64,000 bases of DNA from an uncultured Anaeromassilibacillus sp. (lineage in GTDB: Bacteria > Bacillota > Clostridia > Oscillospirales > Acutalibacteraceae). Shown here one piece after another: positions 19,230 to 26,400 of this stretch (position 1 is its first letter; every line of letters starts with the position of its first letter). A program made the translations under genes and the position numbers. The stretch is from positions 124,001 to 188,000 of the forward strand of contig CAKNKY010000001.1 in the NCBI GenBank assembly GCA_930987725.1, given 5' to 3'. A model generated the notes under the pieces. The model did no database searches. It had not been told where the DNA came from and worked only from the letters and a program-made list of their open reading frames with translations.

Positions 19230-19430
19230 TCAGGCTGCTGCACCGGCTCCCTGCACCGGCATGCACGCGGTGTAGGAAGAGCTCACGTCCTCAAACAGAA
19301 TGGTTCCCTGGGTTCGGCACAAATCACGGGAGCCCTGCAAGCTGCGGATGGCAGGCTGTGTTTTTAGGATGAGCGCTACAAGGGACTGCTGGTAATTGTC
19401 CAGCGAAGCTGTGCGCCCAAGACAGGGCAA
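19230..19430 (-). CDS. Possible small ORF directly after the deacetylase gene
   Basis: A 66-codon frame begins with TTG one nucleotide after the deacetylase stop codon and ends at 19230. Its composition is protein-like (for example DNYQQSLVALILKTQPA and TILFEDVSSSYTACM) and codon choice resembles the neighbours, but there is no clear ribosome-binding site and I recognise no family. It may be a coupled small gene, the remnant of a longer deacetylase C-terminus, or chance. Confidence 0.25.
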   Translation of the reverse strand: MPCLGRTASLDNYQQSLVALILKTQPAIRSLQGSRDLCRTQGTILFEDVSSSYTACMPVQGAGAAA

Positions 19431-19431
19431 C

Positions 19432-20235
19432 TCAAACAAGATCGGTGAGCGGGGCAAACGAATAGCCCATCTCCTCCCAGCGCGTGAGCAGTTCATCGAG
19501 AATCTCGCTGTTGGTGAGCGAAGTGCTGTGCAGCAGGACGACGGCGCCCGGGTGGATGCGCGGAAGAAGCTTGTCAAAGGCCTCCTGTGCCGTAGGCTGG
19601 TCATCCTGCAGCCAATCCACATAGGCCAGGCTCCAGAAAACCGTTTGATATCCCAGCTCCTGCGCCATTTTCAGATTCTCTTCGCTGTAAATGCCGCGGG
19701 GCGGCCGGTAAAACCGCTGCATCTGCTGGCCTGTGATGGACGCATAGAGCTCCTCCACAGAGCGAAGCTCTTCTTCAAATACGGCTCGTTCCGCAATCTG
19801 CGACATGTCATAGTGGTGATAGGTGTGGTTTGCCACGAGGTGGCCTTCCTCTGTCATCCGGCGCACGAGATCGGGGTTTTCCTCCAGATAGTGGCCCACC
19901 ACAAAAAAGGCCGCCGGCACCTGGTGGCGTGCGAGCGTGTCGAGAATGGAGGGCATATAACCCGCTTCATAACCGGCATCAAATGTGAGATAAATGGTTT
20001 TTTGAGTGGTGTCACCCACATACCAGGCGTCATACTGGCGCAGGTCCTCCGCCGTGGCGTTTCCGACGGGCGGCTCCCCCTCCGTCTGGAAGCTGAGCCC
20101 CCAGTTTCCGGAGGGCTGCACCGAAGCGGGCACAGACGCTCCCTGTGCGCGGTGTATCACGGCAGGCGCGGCGGCCAGGACAAGCAGCACCGCCAATGCC
20201 GCAATGAGATGCTTTCTGCGGATAATGGCAAACAT
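19432..20235 (-). CDS. Polysaccharide deacetylase, PdaA-like (spore cortex muramic lactam pathway)
   Basis: A 267-residue exported NodB-fold enzyme. Residues 6-28 form a signal anchor (RRKHLIAALAVLLVLAAAP). The first NodB motif reads YLTFDAGYEAGY, with Ala in place of the second Asp. PdaA enzymes also lack that Asp; they remove the N-acetyl group of muramic acid before lactam formation in spore cortex. NHTYHHYD, RPPRG and HPGAVVLLHS are motifs 2, 3 and 5. The ATG at 20235 has GGGGGAGGG upstream. A sporulation-type promoter candidate overlaps the hpf terminator tail. Vegetative peptidoglycan deacetylation is the alternative role. Confidence 0.85.
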   Translation of the reverse strand: MFAIIRRKHLIAALAVLLVLAAAPAVIHRAQGASVPASVQPSGNWGLSFQTEGEPPVGNATAEDLRQYDAWYVGDTTQKTIYLTFDAGYEAGYMPSILDTLARHQVPAAFFVVGHYLEENPDLVRRMTEEGHLVANHTYHHYDMSQIAERAVFEEELRSVEELYASITGQQMQRFYRPPRGIYSEENLKMAQELGYQTVFWSLAYVDWLQDDQPTAQEAFDKLLPRIHPGAVVLLHSTSLTNSEILDELLTRWEEMGYSFAPLTDLV

Positions 20236-20258
20236 TCCACCCTCCCCCTTTCCCTGCA

Positions 20259-20287
20259 TCTCTATGTGAAAAGGGCAAAAAATATGC
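20259..20287 (-). promoter_or_regulatory. Candidate sporulation sigma promoter of the pdaA-like gene
   Basis: Minus-strand GCATATT, 14 nt, CATAGAGA. The first element matches the sigma-E -35 consensus KMATATT exactly and the spacing is right; the -10 keeps CATA but is otherwise imperfect. It places the start about 18 nt before the ATG. The -35 element is formed by the foot and U-run of the hpf terminator. Confidence 0.4.
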
Positions 20288-20315
20288 GGCACAGCCCGCA
20301 GAAGGGCTGTGCCGC
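20276..20315 (-). terminator. hpf terminator
   Basis: Perfect 12-bp stem GCGGCACAGCCC / GGGCTGTGCCGC with a 6-nt loop; on the minus strand it is followed by ATATTTTTTG. Confidence 0.9.
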
Positions 20316-20330
20316 AATATCATTTATGCG

Positions 20331-20870
20331 TTAATCATCGACCTCATCGGGTTCCAGAAGACCATATCCGCCATCTTTGCGGGCATACACCACATTGATC
20401 TCGCCCGTTTCCTCGTTGCGGAACATGTAGAACTGGTGATCCAGCATGTTCATCTGCAGGATAGCCTCTTCCACATGCATGGGCTTCACGGCAAAGTGCT
20501 TGACTCTGACAACCTTGTATTCCTCCGGCTCCTCCTCGGAGTTGTAATATTCCATCACATACTGATCGAGTGCGGCGGAATGAATCTGCTTGTCGAGTTT
20601 CGCCTTGTTCTTGCGGATCTGGCGGCCGAGCGCGCTGATGGCGTGATCGAGCGCCTCGTTCATTTCGAGCTGCGTATTTTCCGCACGGTAAATCATGCCG
20701 CGCTGCCGAATCGTAATTTCAACGGTCTGGCGATTCTTTTCGACCGTTACCATCACATTCGCCTCGGCGTCCTCATCGAAGATGCGATCGAAGCGGGAGA
20801 GCTTTTTCTGGGCAAGCTGCTTGAAATTATCCCTGAGATTGACTTTGCGCCCTGTAATGTTGATCTTCAT
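20331..20870 (-). CDS. hpf: Ribosome hibernation promoting factor, long form
   Basis: 179 residues. The N-terminal S30AE/YfiA domain (MKINITGRKVNLRDNFK…, about 1-100) blocks the decoding site, and the C-terminal domain (about 120-179, VRVKHFAVKPMHVEEA…) dimerises 70S ribosomes into 100S particles in stationary phase. The ATG at 20870 has AAGGAG 8 nt before it; the 65 codons upstream are open but not family-like. Own promoter with extended -10 at 21024-21052, leader of about 146 nt, own terminator. Confidence 0.95.
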   Translation of the reverse strand: MKINITGRKVNLRDNFKQLAQKKLSRFDRIFDEDAEANVMVTVEKNRQTVEITIRQRGMIYRAENTQLEMNEALDHAISALGRQIRKNKAKLDKQIHSAALDQYVMEYYNSEEEPEEYKVVRVKHFAVKPMHVEEAILQMNMLDHQFYMFRNEETGEINVVYARKDGGYGLLEPDEVDD

Positions 20871-21023
20871 TGTAACATCTCCTTGCCTTACCGTATCGTG
20901 CGGGAAGTCCCGGAAAAGTCCGGCAAACGGGAGACCTGCGGGGGAATCCCGCCGCCGGAACCCGGCCCCTGTGGATGGGACCAAATCGGGCAAACGCCCG
21001 GTTTTCAGAATTCCTGCATCTTT

Positions 21024-21052
21024 ATTATAGCAATAAAGAATAAAAAAGTAAA
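21024..21052 (-). promoter_or_regulatory. hpf promoter
   Basis: Minus-strand TTTACT, 17 nt, TATAAT with TGC directly before the -10 box. It starts at the foot of the upstream terminator hairpin. Confidence 0.8.
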
Positions 21053-21103
21053 GGCGGCACCACACAATTTTGCGTTCTCAAACGAAAATTATGTGATGCC
21101 GCC
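21053..21103 (-). terminator. Terminator after the fumarase alpha gene
   Basis: GGCGGCA-C-CACA-C-AATTTT pairs with AAAATT-A-TGTG-A-TGCCGCC, two single mismatches, loop of 13 nt; followed on the minus strand by TTTACTTTTTT. Confidence 0.85.
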
Positions 21104-21119
21104 CATAAACAATTCCGGT

Positions 21120-21962
21120 TCAGAGGACAAGGCTTCTGTGGCGCGTCACGTGGCAGCCGACGTTCACCGCAATGGGAAGGCCGGCAATGTGTGTGGGCGC
21201 CCATTCAATATTGACAGCAAGGGCCGTGGTATCGCCGCCGAATCCCTGCGGGCCCACGCCCGTCTCATTGACGGCGCGCAGCATTTTTTCTTCCAATTCG
21301 GCGTAGAACGGATCCTTGTTCCGCTCGGAAACAGGGCGGCACAGCGCCGTTTTGGCGAGCAGCGCGCACTGCTCAAAATCGCCGCCGATGCCCACGCCCA
21401 GCACAACGGGAGGACATGGGTTGCCGCCGGCCAGGCGCACAGTCTCCGCCACAAAAGCGATGAGGTCATCCTCCGTGGCGGCAGGCGTCATCATCTGCAG
21501 GCGGCTCATGTTTTCGCTGCCGAAGCCTTTGGGGGCCACGGTGAGGGAAACGCGATCGCCCGGCACAAGGCGCGTGTGGATCACGGCCGGGGTATTGTCC
21601 CCCGTGTTGCCGCGGCGGATCGGATCGGCCGCAACGGAACAGCGCAGGAGCCCTTCTGTGTAGCCGCGATGCATACCCTTGTTGACGGCCTCCTCAAAGG
21701 ATCCGCCCGTGAAGTGCACCTCCTGGCCAATTTCCGCAAAGACAACGGCCATGCCGGTATCCTGGCAGACAGGCAGCCCCAGCTCGCGCGCGGCGCGCAT
21801 GTTTTCACACAGGTCGCAGAGAATGGAACGGCCGAGAGCGTTTTCCTCGCGCTGCGACGCCGACACAATCGACGCTTCCAGATCGGCAGGGAGGCTGCGG
21901 TTGGCTTCCACACAGAGGCGGGCCACCGCCTCCGTGATATCAGATACAGGAATTTCGCGCAT
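21120..21962 (-). CDS. Class I fumarate hydratase, alpha subunit
   Basis: 280 residues of the [4Fe-4S] fumarase/tartrate dehydratase N-terminal half. LPVCQDTGMAVVF holds the first cluster Cys, RGNTGDNTPAVIH the substrate region, and later CALLAKTALCRPV and GPQGFGGDTTALAV complete the fold. In two-subunit enzymes a beta gene of about 180 residues normally follows at once; here a terminator and hpf follow, and no beta gene lies anywhere in the window. L-tartrate dehydratase alpha is an alternative. AAGGAGG lies 7 nt before the ATG. It sits 11 bp after the amidohydrolase gene, so the two form an operon. Confidence 0.88.
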   Translation of the reverse strand: MREIPVSDITEAVARLCVEANRSLPADLEASIVSASQREENALGRSILCDLCENMRAARELGLPVCQDTGMAVVFAEIGQEVHFTGGSFEEAVNKGMHRGYTEGLLRCSVAADPIRRGNTGDNTPAVIHTRLVPGDRVSLTVAPKGFGSENMSRLQMMTPAATEDDLIAFVAETVRLAGGNPCPPVVLGVGIGGDFEQCALLAKTALCRPVSERNKDPFYAELEEKMLRAVNETGVGPQGFGGDTTALAVNIEWAPTHIAGLPIAVNVGCHVTRHRSLVL

Positions 21963-21973
21963 GGTAAGCCTCC

Positions 21974-23122
21974 TTAGCGAACGCGCTGGCCGCTGATGTA
22001 CACCATTTCCGGCTTAGCAGAAAGGGAAATCGGACTCTCACGGAACACGACAAAATCGGCATCCTTTCCCATTTCAAGGCTGCCGACGCGATCGTCGATG
22101 CCGCAGATTTTCGCAGGATTGCAGGTGATGGCGGCGAGCGCCTCCTCCTCGTCCATCCCCTCACGCACGGCCAAAGCAGCGCACAGCGGCAGATACTGGA
22201 TCGGCACTACCGGATGATCGGTGATGATGGCGGTGGGCACACCGGCATGCGAAAGCTTGCCGGGCGTGGCGGGCGTGAGGTTCCGCAGCTCCGGCTTCGA
22301 ACGGTCACAGAGAAGCGGCCCGGAAAGAACACGCACGTGCTCCTCGGCGAGCTCGTCCGCAATCAGACCGCCCTCCGTGCCATGCACAATCACATAATCC
22401 AGGCCGAATTCGGACGCAATGCGCATGGCGGTGAAAATATCGTCTGCACGGTGGGCGTGGAAATGCACCTTGACCTCGCCGCGCAGCACCGGCAGCAGCG
22501 CTTCACACTTGCCGTCATACTCAGGCGGGTCCACGTCCGGGTCGCCGTCCGCTCGCAGCACGGCTTCCTCATAACGGCGCGCTTTCATGAGCTGATCGCG
22601 GATGAGGGCAGCGGTGGCCATGCGCGTGGAAGGTGCCTGGTTTTTCTCGTGATACACATTTTTCGGATTTTCGCCGAGCGCCATTTTCATGGCGACAGGC
22701 GCGCGCACAATCATCTTGTCCACACGGCGGCCAAACGTTTTCAGCGCGGCAAACTGCCCGCCGATCGGGTTGGCGCTGCCAGGTCCTGTGAGAACCGTGG
22801 TGATGCCGGCGTCCACCGCCTCGGAGAAACAGCGATCCATGGGGTTCACAGCATCGATGGCGCGCAGCTGCGGCTGCACGGGGTCCGTTTCCTCGTTGCC
22901 GTCATCCCCCTCGAAGGTGAGGCCGTCTTCCCACATCCCGATATGGGTGTGCGCATCGATAAAGCCGGGGTAAACATGCGCGCCGCCGAGATCGACGGTT
23001 TCCTCGTCCGGCTCAATGGGCATGGAACCCACTTCCATAATCTTCGCGCCTTCAATCCGCATATATCCGTTTTGCAGCGTTTCGCCAGCCATTGTATGAA
23101 TAACCGCATTGGTAAAGAACAC
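21974..23122 (-). CDS. Metal-dependent amidohydrolase (imidazolonepropionase-like)
   Basis: About 382 residues with the amidohydrolase TIM-barrel pattern: N-terminal beta-sandwich, GFIDAHTHIG (metal HxH) near 55-64, VHFHAH and VIVHGTEGG (metal His residues), IITDHPVV (catalytic Asp), then NPAKICGIDDRVGSLEMGKDAD leading back into the sandwich. No signal peptide. The substrate is unknown; the sequence resembles imidazolonepropionase-like cyclic amidases. GTG at 23122 is well spaced from GAGGAG; an in-frame GTG at 23131 is too close to it. Co-transcribed with the fumarase alpha gene. Confidence 0.82.
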   Translation of the reverse strand: MFFTNAVIHTMAGETLQNGYMRIEGAKIMEVGSMPIEPDEETVDLGGAHVYPGFIDAHTHIGMWEDGLTFEGDDGNEETDPVQPQLRAIDAVNPMDRCFSEAVDAGITTVLTGPGSANPIGGQFAALKTFGRRVDKMIVRAPVAMKMALGENPKNVYHEKNQAPSTRMATAALIRDQLMKARRYEEAVLRADGDPDVDPPEYDGKCEALLPVLRGEVKVHFHAHRADDIFTAMRIASEFGLDYVIVHGTEGGLIADELAEEHVRVLSGPLLCDRSKPELRNLTPATPGKLSHAGVPTAIITDHPVVPIQYLPLCAALAVREGMDEEEALAAITCNPAKICGIDDRVGSLEMGKDADFVVFRESPISLSAKPEMVYISGQRVR

Positions 23123-23173
23123 CGGACCCACTCTCCTCTGCTATAGTTCGGCAATTTTCGACTTTTGCCGTGC

Positions 23174-23206
23174 AAAAAAAGCGGAGCGGCAAGCCCACCC
23201 CGCTTT
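23174..23206 (-). terminator. Terminator after the S1-domain gene
   Basis: On the minus strand AAAGCGGGG pairs with CTCCGCTTT (one G-U) and runs into TTTTTTT. Confidence 0.8.
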
Positions 23207-23237
23207 GTGCCGTCTTTTAAAACGGGAATCCCCCGTG

Positions 23238-23684
23238 TTATTTCTGAGAACCGCCGTGACGGGAGAATCCCCCGCGTTTCGATTCCATCGTGCGCTTGAG
23301 ATCGGACATTTTTTCATCGCTCGTCTGCTTGAAGCGGGACATCATCTCTTCAAACGTTCCGCCCTCGTTGCGTCTGCTCTGCCATTCATAATTGCCGGGA
23401 CGGCCAGGACGCTGCTGACGCTGGCCGGAACCGGAAGAACGCGGCGGGGCCGGAAGGGCGCGCTTCATGGAAAGGCTGATTTTCCCATCCTGCCCAATGT
23501 TCAGAATTTTGACTTTCACCGTCTGGTTTTCCGAAACATAGTCGCGGATTTCCTTGACGAAGGTGGGCGCCACTTCGGAAATATGCACCATTCCCGTGCG
23601 TCCGCCCGGCAATTCGACAAACGCACCGAAATTCGTGACGCCTGTCACTTTCCCCTCCAGAATCATTCCTACCTCAAGCTGCAT
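23238..23684 (-). CDS. S1-domain RNA-binding protein (YabR-like)
   Basis: 148 residues. One S1 domain fills residues 1-75 (VGMILEGKVTGVTNFGAFVE, GMVHISEVA, KISLSMKR). The rest is a low-complexity Arg/Gly/Gln/Ser-rich tail. Its position after divIC matches Bacillus yabR. Such proteins bind RNA or ribosomes; the specific role is not established. A GGAGGA site lies 13 nt before the ATG. Confidence 0.88.
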   Translation of the reverse strand: MQLEVGMILEGKVTGVTNFGAFVELPGGRTGMVHISEVAPTFVKEIRDYVSENQTVKVKILNIGQDGKISLSMKRALPAPPRSSGSGQRQQRPGRPGNYEWQSRRNEGGTFEEMMSRFKQTSDEKMSDLKRTMESKRGGFSRHGGSQK

Positions 23685-23717
23685 AAACCTGTTTGTTCCT
23701 CCTTATATCCGGCGGGA

Positions 23718-24050
23718 TCAGTTCCCCGCTACATTCACAAACACGCGCTCTCCCGGCTTGGCAAAGTCGAGCTCTTCGCGTGCATAGCGCTCTATATATG
23801 CGTCGTCGTAGCCATCGCCCGCGGATCCTTCATCCGAGAGCACACGCTCCAACTCTTCGTTTTTAACGTTCTGCTCCTCCAGCTGGCGCCGTACCTCGTT
23901 TAACTGGCTGGTCTTCACGTTGATCTGGATCTGCTGATTGATCAGCGCGGCCACCATGTAAAGGGAGAATGCGGCGATCGCGATTTTCAGCAGGAGACTG
24001 GCGCGCGGCCGTTTCTTTTCTTTTGTTTCGATAACCCGCACGCTGTCCAC
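23718..24050 (-). CDS. divIC: Septum formation initiator, FtsB/DivIC family
   Basis: 110 residues: short basic cytoplasmic tail, one membrane helix (about 21-37, LLKIAIAAFSLYMVAALI), then an external coiled coil (about 42-72) and the conserved end YIERYAREELDFAKPGE. It bridges FtsL and DivIB/FtsQ in the divisome. It starts with GTG at 24050 with AAAGGG upstream. The first 188 nt overlap the end of the yabQ frame in another frame, an unusually long overlap. Confidence 0.9.
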   Translation of the reverse strand: MDSVRVIETKEKKRPRASLLLKIAIAAFSLYMVAALINQQIQINVKTSQLNEVRRQLEEQNVKNEELERVLSDEGSAGDGYDDAYIERYAREELDFAKPGERVFVNVAGN

Positions 24051-24576
24051 CGCCCTTTCGATCGGTCATGCGGCTTCTTTTTGCCTGTCTTGAGAAACTA
24101 TCTCGATTATACACTACATCGCCGTCAGGTTTCAAGGCTTTTTTCCGGCGCAGCGCGATTTTTTTCCACAAATCCCGGGCCGCCCGGCAGGCCCGGCCCG
24201 CTGCCGCCCCGAGAGCACCGCGCAGGCGGCGTAAAGGGCGAAAAACCAGCCGCTCAAGCAGGCGCAGCAGCCCGCGTGCCAGAAAAACCGTGATGCGACC
24301 CACCGTGCACGCATAGGCCGCCCAGCCGGCCGCCTCCCCCAGAAAAAGATAAAAGCGCAGGACGCCGCGGCTGGCAGCAAGCGCCGTCAAAAAAGTGACG
24401 ATGGCGGCCGCACACAGGGTAAACACGTCGAGCGCAAACACAAGTCCCTTGGGCGGGCGGAACAGAATCCGATACACGCGCAGAACATCATACAGCGCGC
24501 CAAGCAGCACACCCGCGACAGCAGCCAGCAGAAAGCCGCGGAGCTGGGCCTCCAGCGGAAGGTTCAGCTCCGTCAT
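23863..24576 (-). CDS. yabQ: Spore cortex biosynthesis protein YabQ
   Basis: A 237-codon frame. Residues 1-110 hold several hydrophobic helices typical of YabQ (LRGFLLAAVAGVLLGALYDVLRV), which acts at the outer forespore membrane in cortex assembly. After about residue 160 it becomes very basic and polar with no recognisable family content; that part overlaps divIC by 188 nt. The functional protein may effectively end before the overlap. Its ATG overlaps the yabP stop by 4 bp. Confidence 0.85.
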   Translation of the reverse strand: MTELNLPLEAQLRGFLLAAVAGVLLGALYDVLRVYRILFRPPKGLVFALDVFTLCAAAIVTFLTALAASRGVLRFYLFLGEAAGWAAYACTVGRITVFLARGLLRLLERLVFRPLRRLRGALGAAAGRACRAARDLWKKIALRRKKALKPDGDVVYNRDSFSRQAKRSRMTDRKGGGQRAGYRNKRKETAARQSPAENRDRRILPLHGGRADQSADPDQREDQPVKRGTAPAGGAER

Positions 24577-24851
24577 TTGAACAGGCGCGAAAGGAACCCG
24601 TTCTCCCGGCGCCCCTCCGTGTAGGTGAGGGAATCCACTTCACCCGTGAGGGTGAGTTCCCCCGTTTCCATATTCAGTCGGTTGATATGCAGGCCGTGGC
24701 CGCGCACAACGAGCTCACCCAAATCGGTGTAAGCCACAATGGTCTGATCGTCGAAGCTGTCGACATCCGAGACGCCTGTTGCGGTAAAAGCCTTCCTGTT
24801 TTCCAGCACGACACTGTGGGGAAGGCTGCCCTGTTTTTTCTCTTCCGCCAT
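24573..24851 (-). CDS. yabP: Sporulation protein YabP
   Basis: 92 residues with the YabP/YqfC core HSVVLENRKAFTATGVSDV and GELVVRGHGLHINRLN. It is needed for spore cortex assembly, made in the mother cell under sigma-E in Bacillus. The ATG at 24851 has GGAGGGG upstream. A minus-strand ATGAATT…CATAAAGT stretch about 60-85 bp before the gene resembles a sigma-E promoter, but the spacing (12 nt) is short. Confidence 0.92.
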   Translation of the reverse strand: MAEEKKQGSLPHSVVLENRKAFTATGVSDVDSFDDQTIVAYTDLGELVVRGHGLHINRLNMETGELTLTGEVDSLTYTEGRRENGFLSRLFK

Positions 24852-24946
24852 TCGAATCCCCTCCGCTCCTCTTCGCCGCGGGCAAGCGCCGCGCGGCAAG
24901 GTCTTCCCCACACTTTATGCGGGGAACGGGGAATTCATGCACCTTT

Positions 24947-25189
24947 TCAGCCAATGAGCTCGTAAAGCTCGCCGGCCTCCTCTTTCCTGGCATACTCAGA
25001 CACCGAGACGACACGCGCCTTGAGTGCACGCGCGCCAAGCTGCACCTCAAGCACGTCGCCTACCTTGACATCGTAGGACGCACGGGCCGGTTTGCCGTTC
25101 ACGAACACGCGGCCGGCGTCGCACGCCTCGTTAGCAACGGTGCGGCGCTTGATGAGCCGTGAAACCTTCAGATATTTATCGAGCCGCAT
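24947..25189 (-). CDS. rqcP: S4-domain RNA-binding protein RqcP (YabO/HslR)
   Basis: 80 residues, almost entirely one S4 domain (MRLDKYLKVSRLIKRRTVA, AGRVFVNGKPARASYDV). In Bacillus RqcP works with RqcH in alanine-tailing of stalled nascent chains on 50S subunits. AGGAGG lies 9 nt before the ATG at 25189. It sits between hup and yabP, its standard place in Firmicutes. Confidence 0.93.
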   Translation of the reverse strand: MRLDKYLKVSRLIKRRTVANEACDAGRVFVNGKPARASYDVKVGDVLEVQLGARALKARVVSVSEYARKEEAGELYELIG

Positions 25190-25213
25190 AGGGCTTTTCC
25201 TCCTTTTCGGGTC

Positions 25214-25263
25214 AAAAAAAGGCCGCGGTCCGTTCGCGCCATATGCGCGCCCTGTCCGCAGCC
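25214..25263 (-). terminator. hup terminator
   Basis: On the minus strand GGCTGCGG pairs with CCGCGGCC (one U-G), enclosing a second small hairpin CGCGC-ATATG-GCGCG, followed by TTTTTTT. It splits the cluster after hup. Confidence 0.8.
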
Positions 25264-25323
25264 CTCTGTCGCTGATTCCAAACACGCTGTCCGTGTATGT
25301 GCACAAACGGCACATCCCGGTTC

Positions 25324-25599
25324 TTACTTGGAAACGGAATCCTTGAACGCCTTTCCAGCCTTGAAGGCAGGAACCTTGGAAGCCGGAATCGTAATGGGCG
25401 AGTTCGTTCTGGGATCACGGCCCTGACGGGCGCTGCGGGAGCGGATCTCGAATGTGCCGAAGCCGACAATCTGCACCTTCTCCTCGGCGGCGAGGGCCTC
25501 AACAATGGTATCGATAACAGCGTTCACGGCGCTGTCTGCATCCTTCTTGGAAATGCTGGCTTTTTCTGCAACGGCAGCAATCAGTTCGGTTTTATTCAT
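25324..25599 (-). CDS. hup: DNA-binding protein HU
   Basis: 91 residues, the usual HU length. [19 protein letters not shown] opens the helical dimer base, [20 protein letters not shown] is the family signature leading into the DNA-gripping arm, and [17 protein letters not shown] closes it. GGAGGT lies 8 nt before the ATG at 25599. A TATAAT about 23 nt upstream could give a short-leader transcript, but no good -35 box accompanies it. Confidence 0.96.
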   Translation of the reverse strand: MNKTELIAAVAEKASISKKDADSAVNAVIDTIVEALAAEEKVQIVGFGTFEIRSRSARQGRDPRTNSPITIPASKVPAFKAGKAFKDSVSK

Positions 25600-25649
25600 T
25601 CTTTTTGACCTCCACTTTTTTATTATAATCATCGGAACAGGTCCGAAAA

Positions 25650-26354
25650 TCACTCTTTCCGGTTCGCAGTCTCCTCGCGGGCCGAAAACGCCTGGATAAA
25701 CGACTCGCACGCGCGCGTCAGCTCTTCCTCCGCGTCGACACCAGCTTTGTCCGCCAGGCCGACGGCCGCAAACAGGAGTTTGCCCAACGCTTCCCCTCTT
25801 GAATCCCCGCTCTGCAGGGCTTCCAAGGCTTGATACGCCTCATGGGCACAGTTTTCCGCGGCAAAGGGCTCAGATGCGGCGGCCTTGTGACGCACCTTCT
25901 GCGCACGCATCAGCGCAGGAAGCGAGGACGCTACGCTGCGCAGGACCTCCGTCTGGGAAGTCTGGTGCTTCGTTGCCTTTTTGATGGCGTCCCAGTTACG
26001 CAGGACATCCCTCGTGCCGTTCACAGTCACATCGCCGAATACATGCGGATGCCGCACGATCATCTTGCGCACAACACCGTCGCATACATCGTCAAAATCA
26101 AAGGACCCCTGTTCCCTCTCGAGCTGCGCGTGAAACACCACCTGGAGCAGGACATCACCCAACTCCTCCTTGAGAAGCTCGGTGTCCTGCGCATCAATGG
26201 CTTCCACCGCCTCATACGTCTCCTCCAGCAGATTCTTGCGGATGGAGGCATGCGTCTGCTCCCTATCCCAGGGGCATCCGCCGGGCGCGCGAAGAATTTC
26301 CACAATGGAAACCAGATCTTCGGCTGTATATTTCTCTTTCTGCGGAAAGTTCAC
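25650..26354 (-). CDS. mazG: Nucleoside triphosphate pyrophosphohydrolase MazG
   Basis: 234 residues; hydrolyses (d)NTPs to NMP and PPi, cleaning aberrant nucleotides. [18 protein letters not shown] is the family opener. [13 protein letters not shown] and [16 protein letters not shown] give the EExxE-12-ExxD metal site, and a second helical MazG-like domain follows. GTG start at 26354 with AAAGGAG 8 nt before. 46 bp downstream of spoVB on the same strand. Confidence 0.93.
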   Translation of the reverse strand: MNFPQKEKYTAEDLVSIVEILRAPGGCPWDREQTHASIRKNLLEETYEAVEAIDAQDTELLKEELGDVLLQVVFHAQLEREQGSFDFDDVCDGVVRKMIVRHPHVFGDVTVNGTRDVLRNWDAIKKATKHQTSQTEVLRSVASSLPALMRAQKVRHKAAASEPFAAENCAHEAYQALEALQSGDSRGEALGKLLFAAVGLADKAGVDAEEELTRACESFIQAFSAREETANRKE

Positions 26355-26400
26355 GACAGGTTCTCCTTTGACAATGTGCTGTTACAGTTACTGCTTTATT

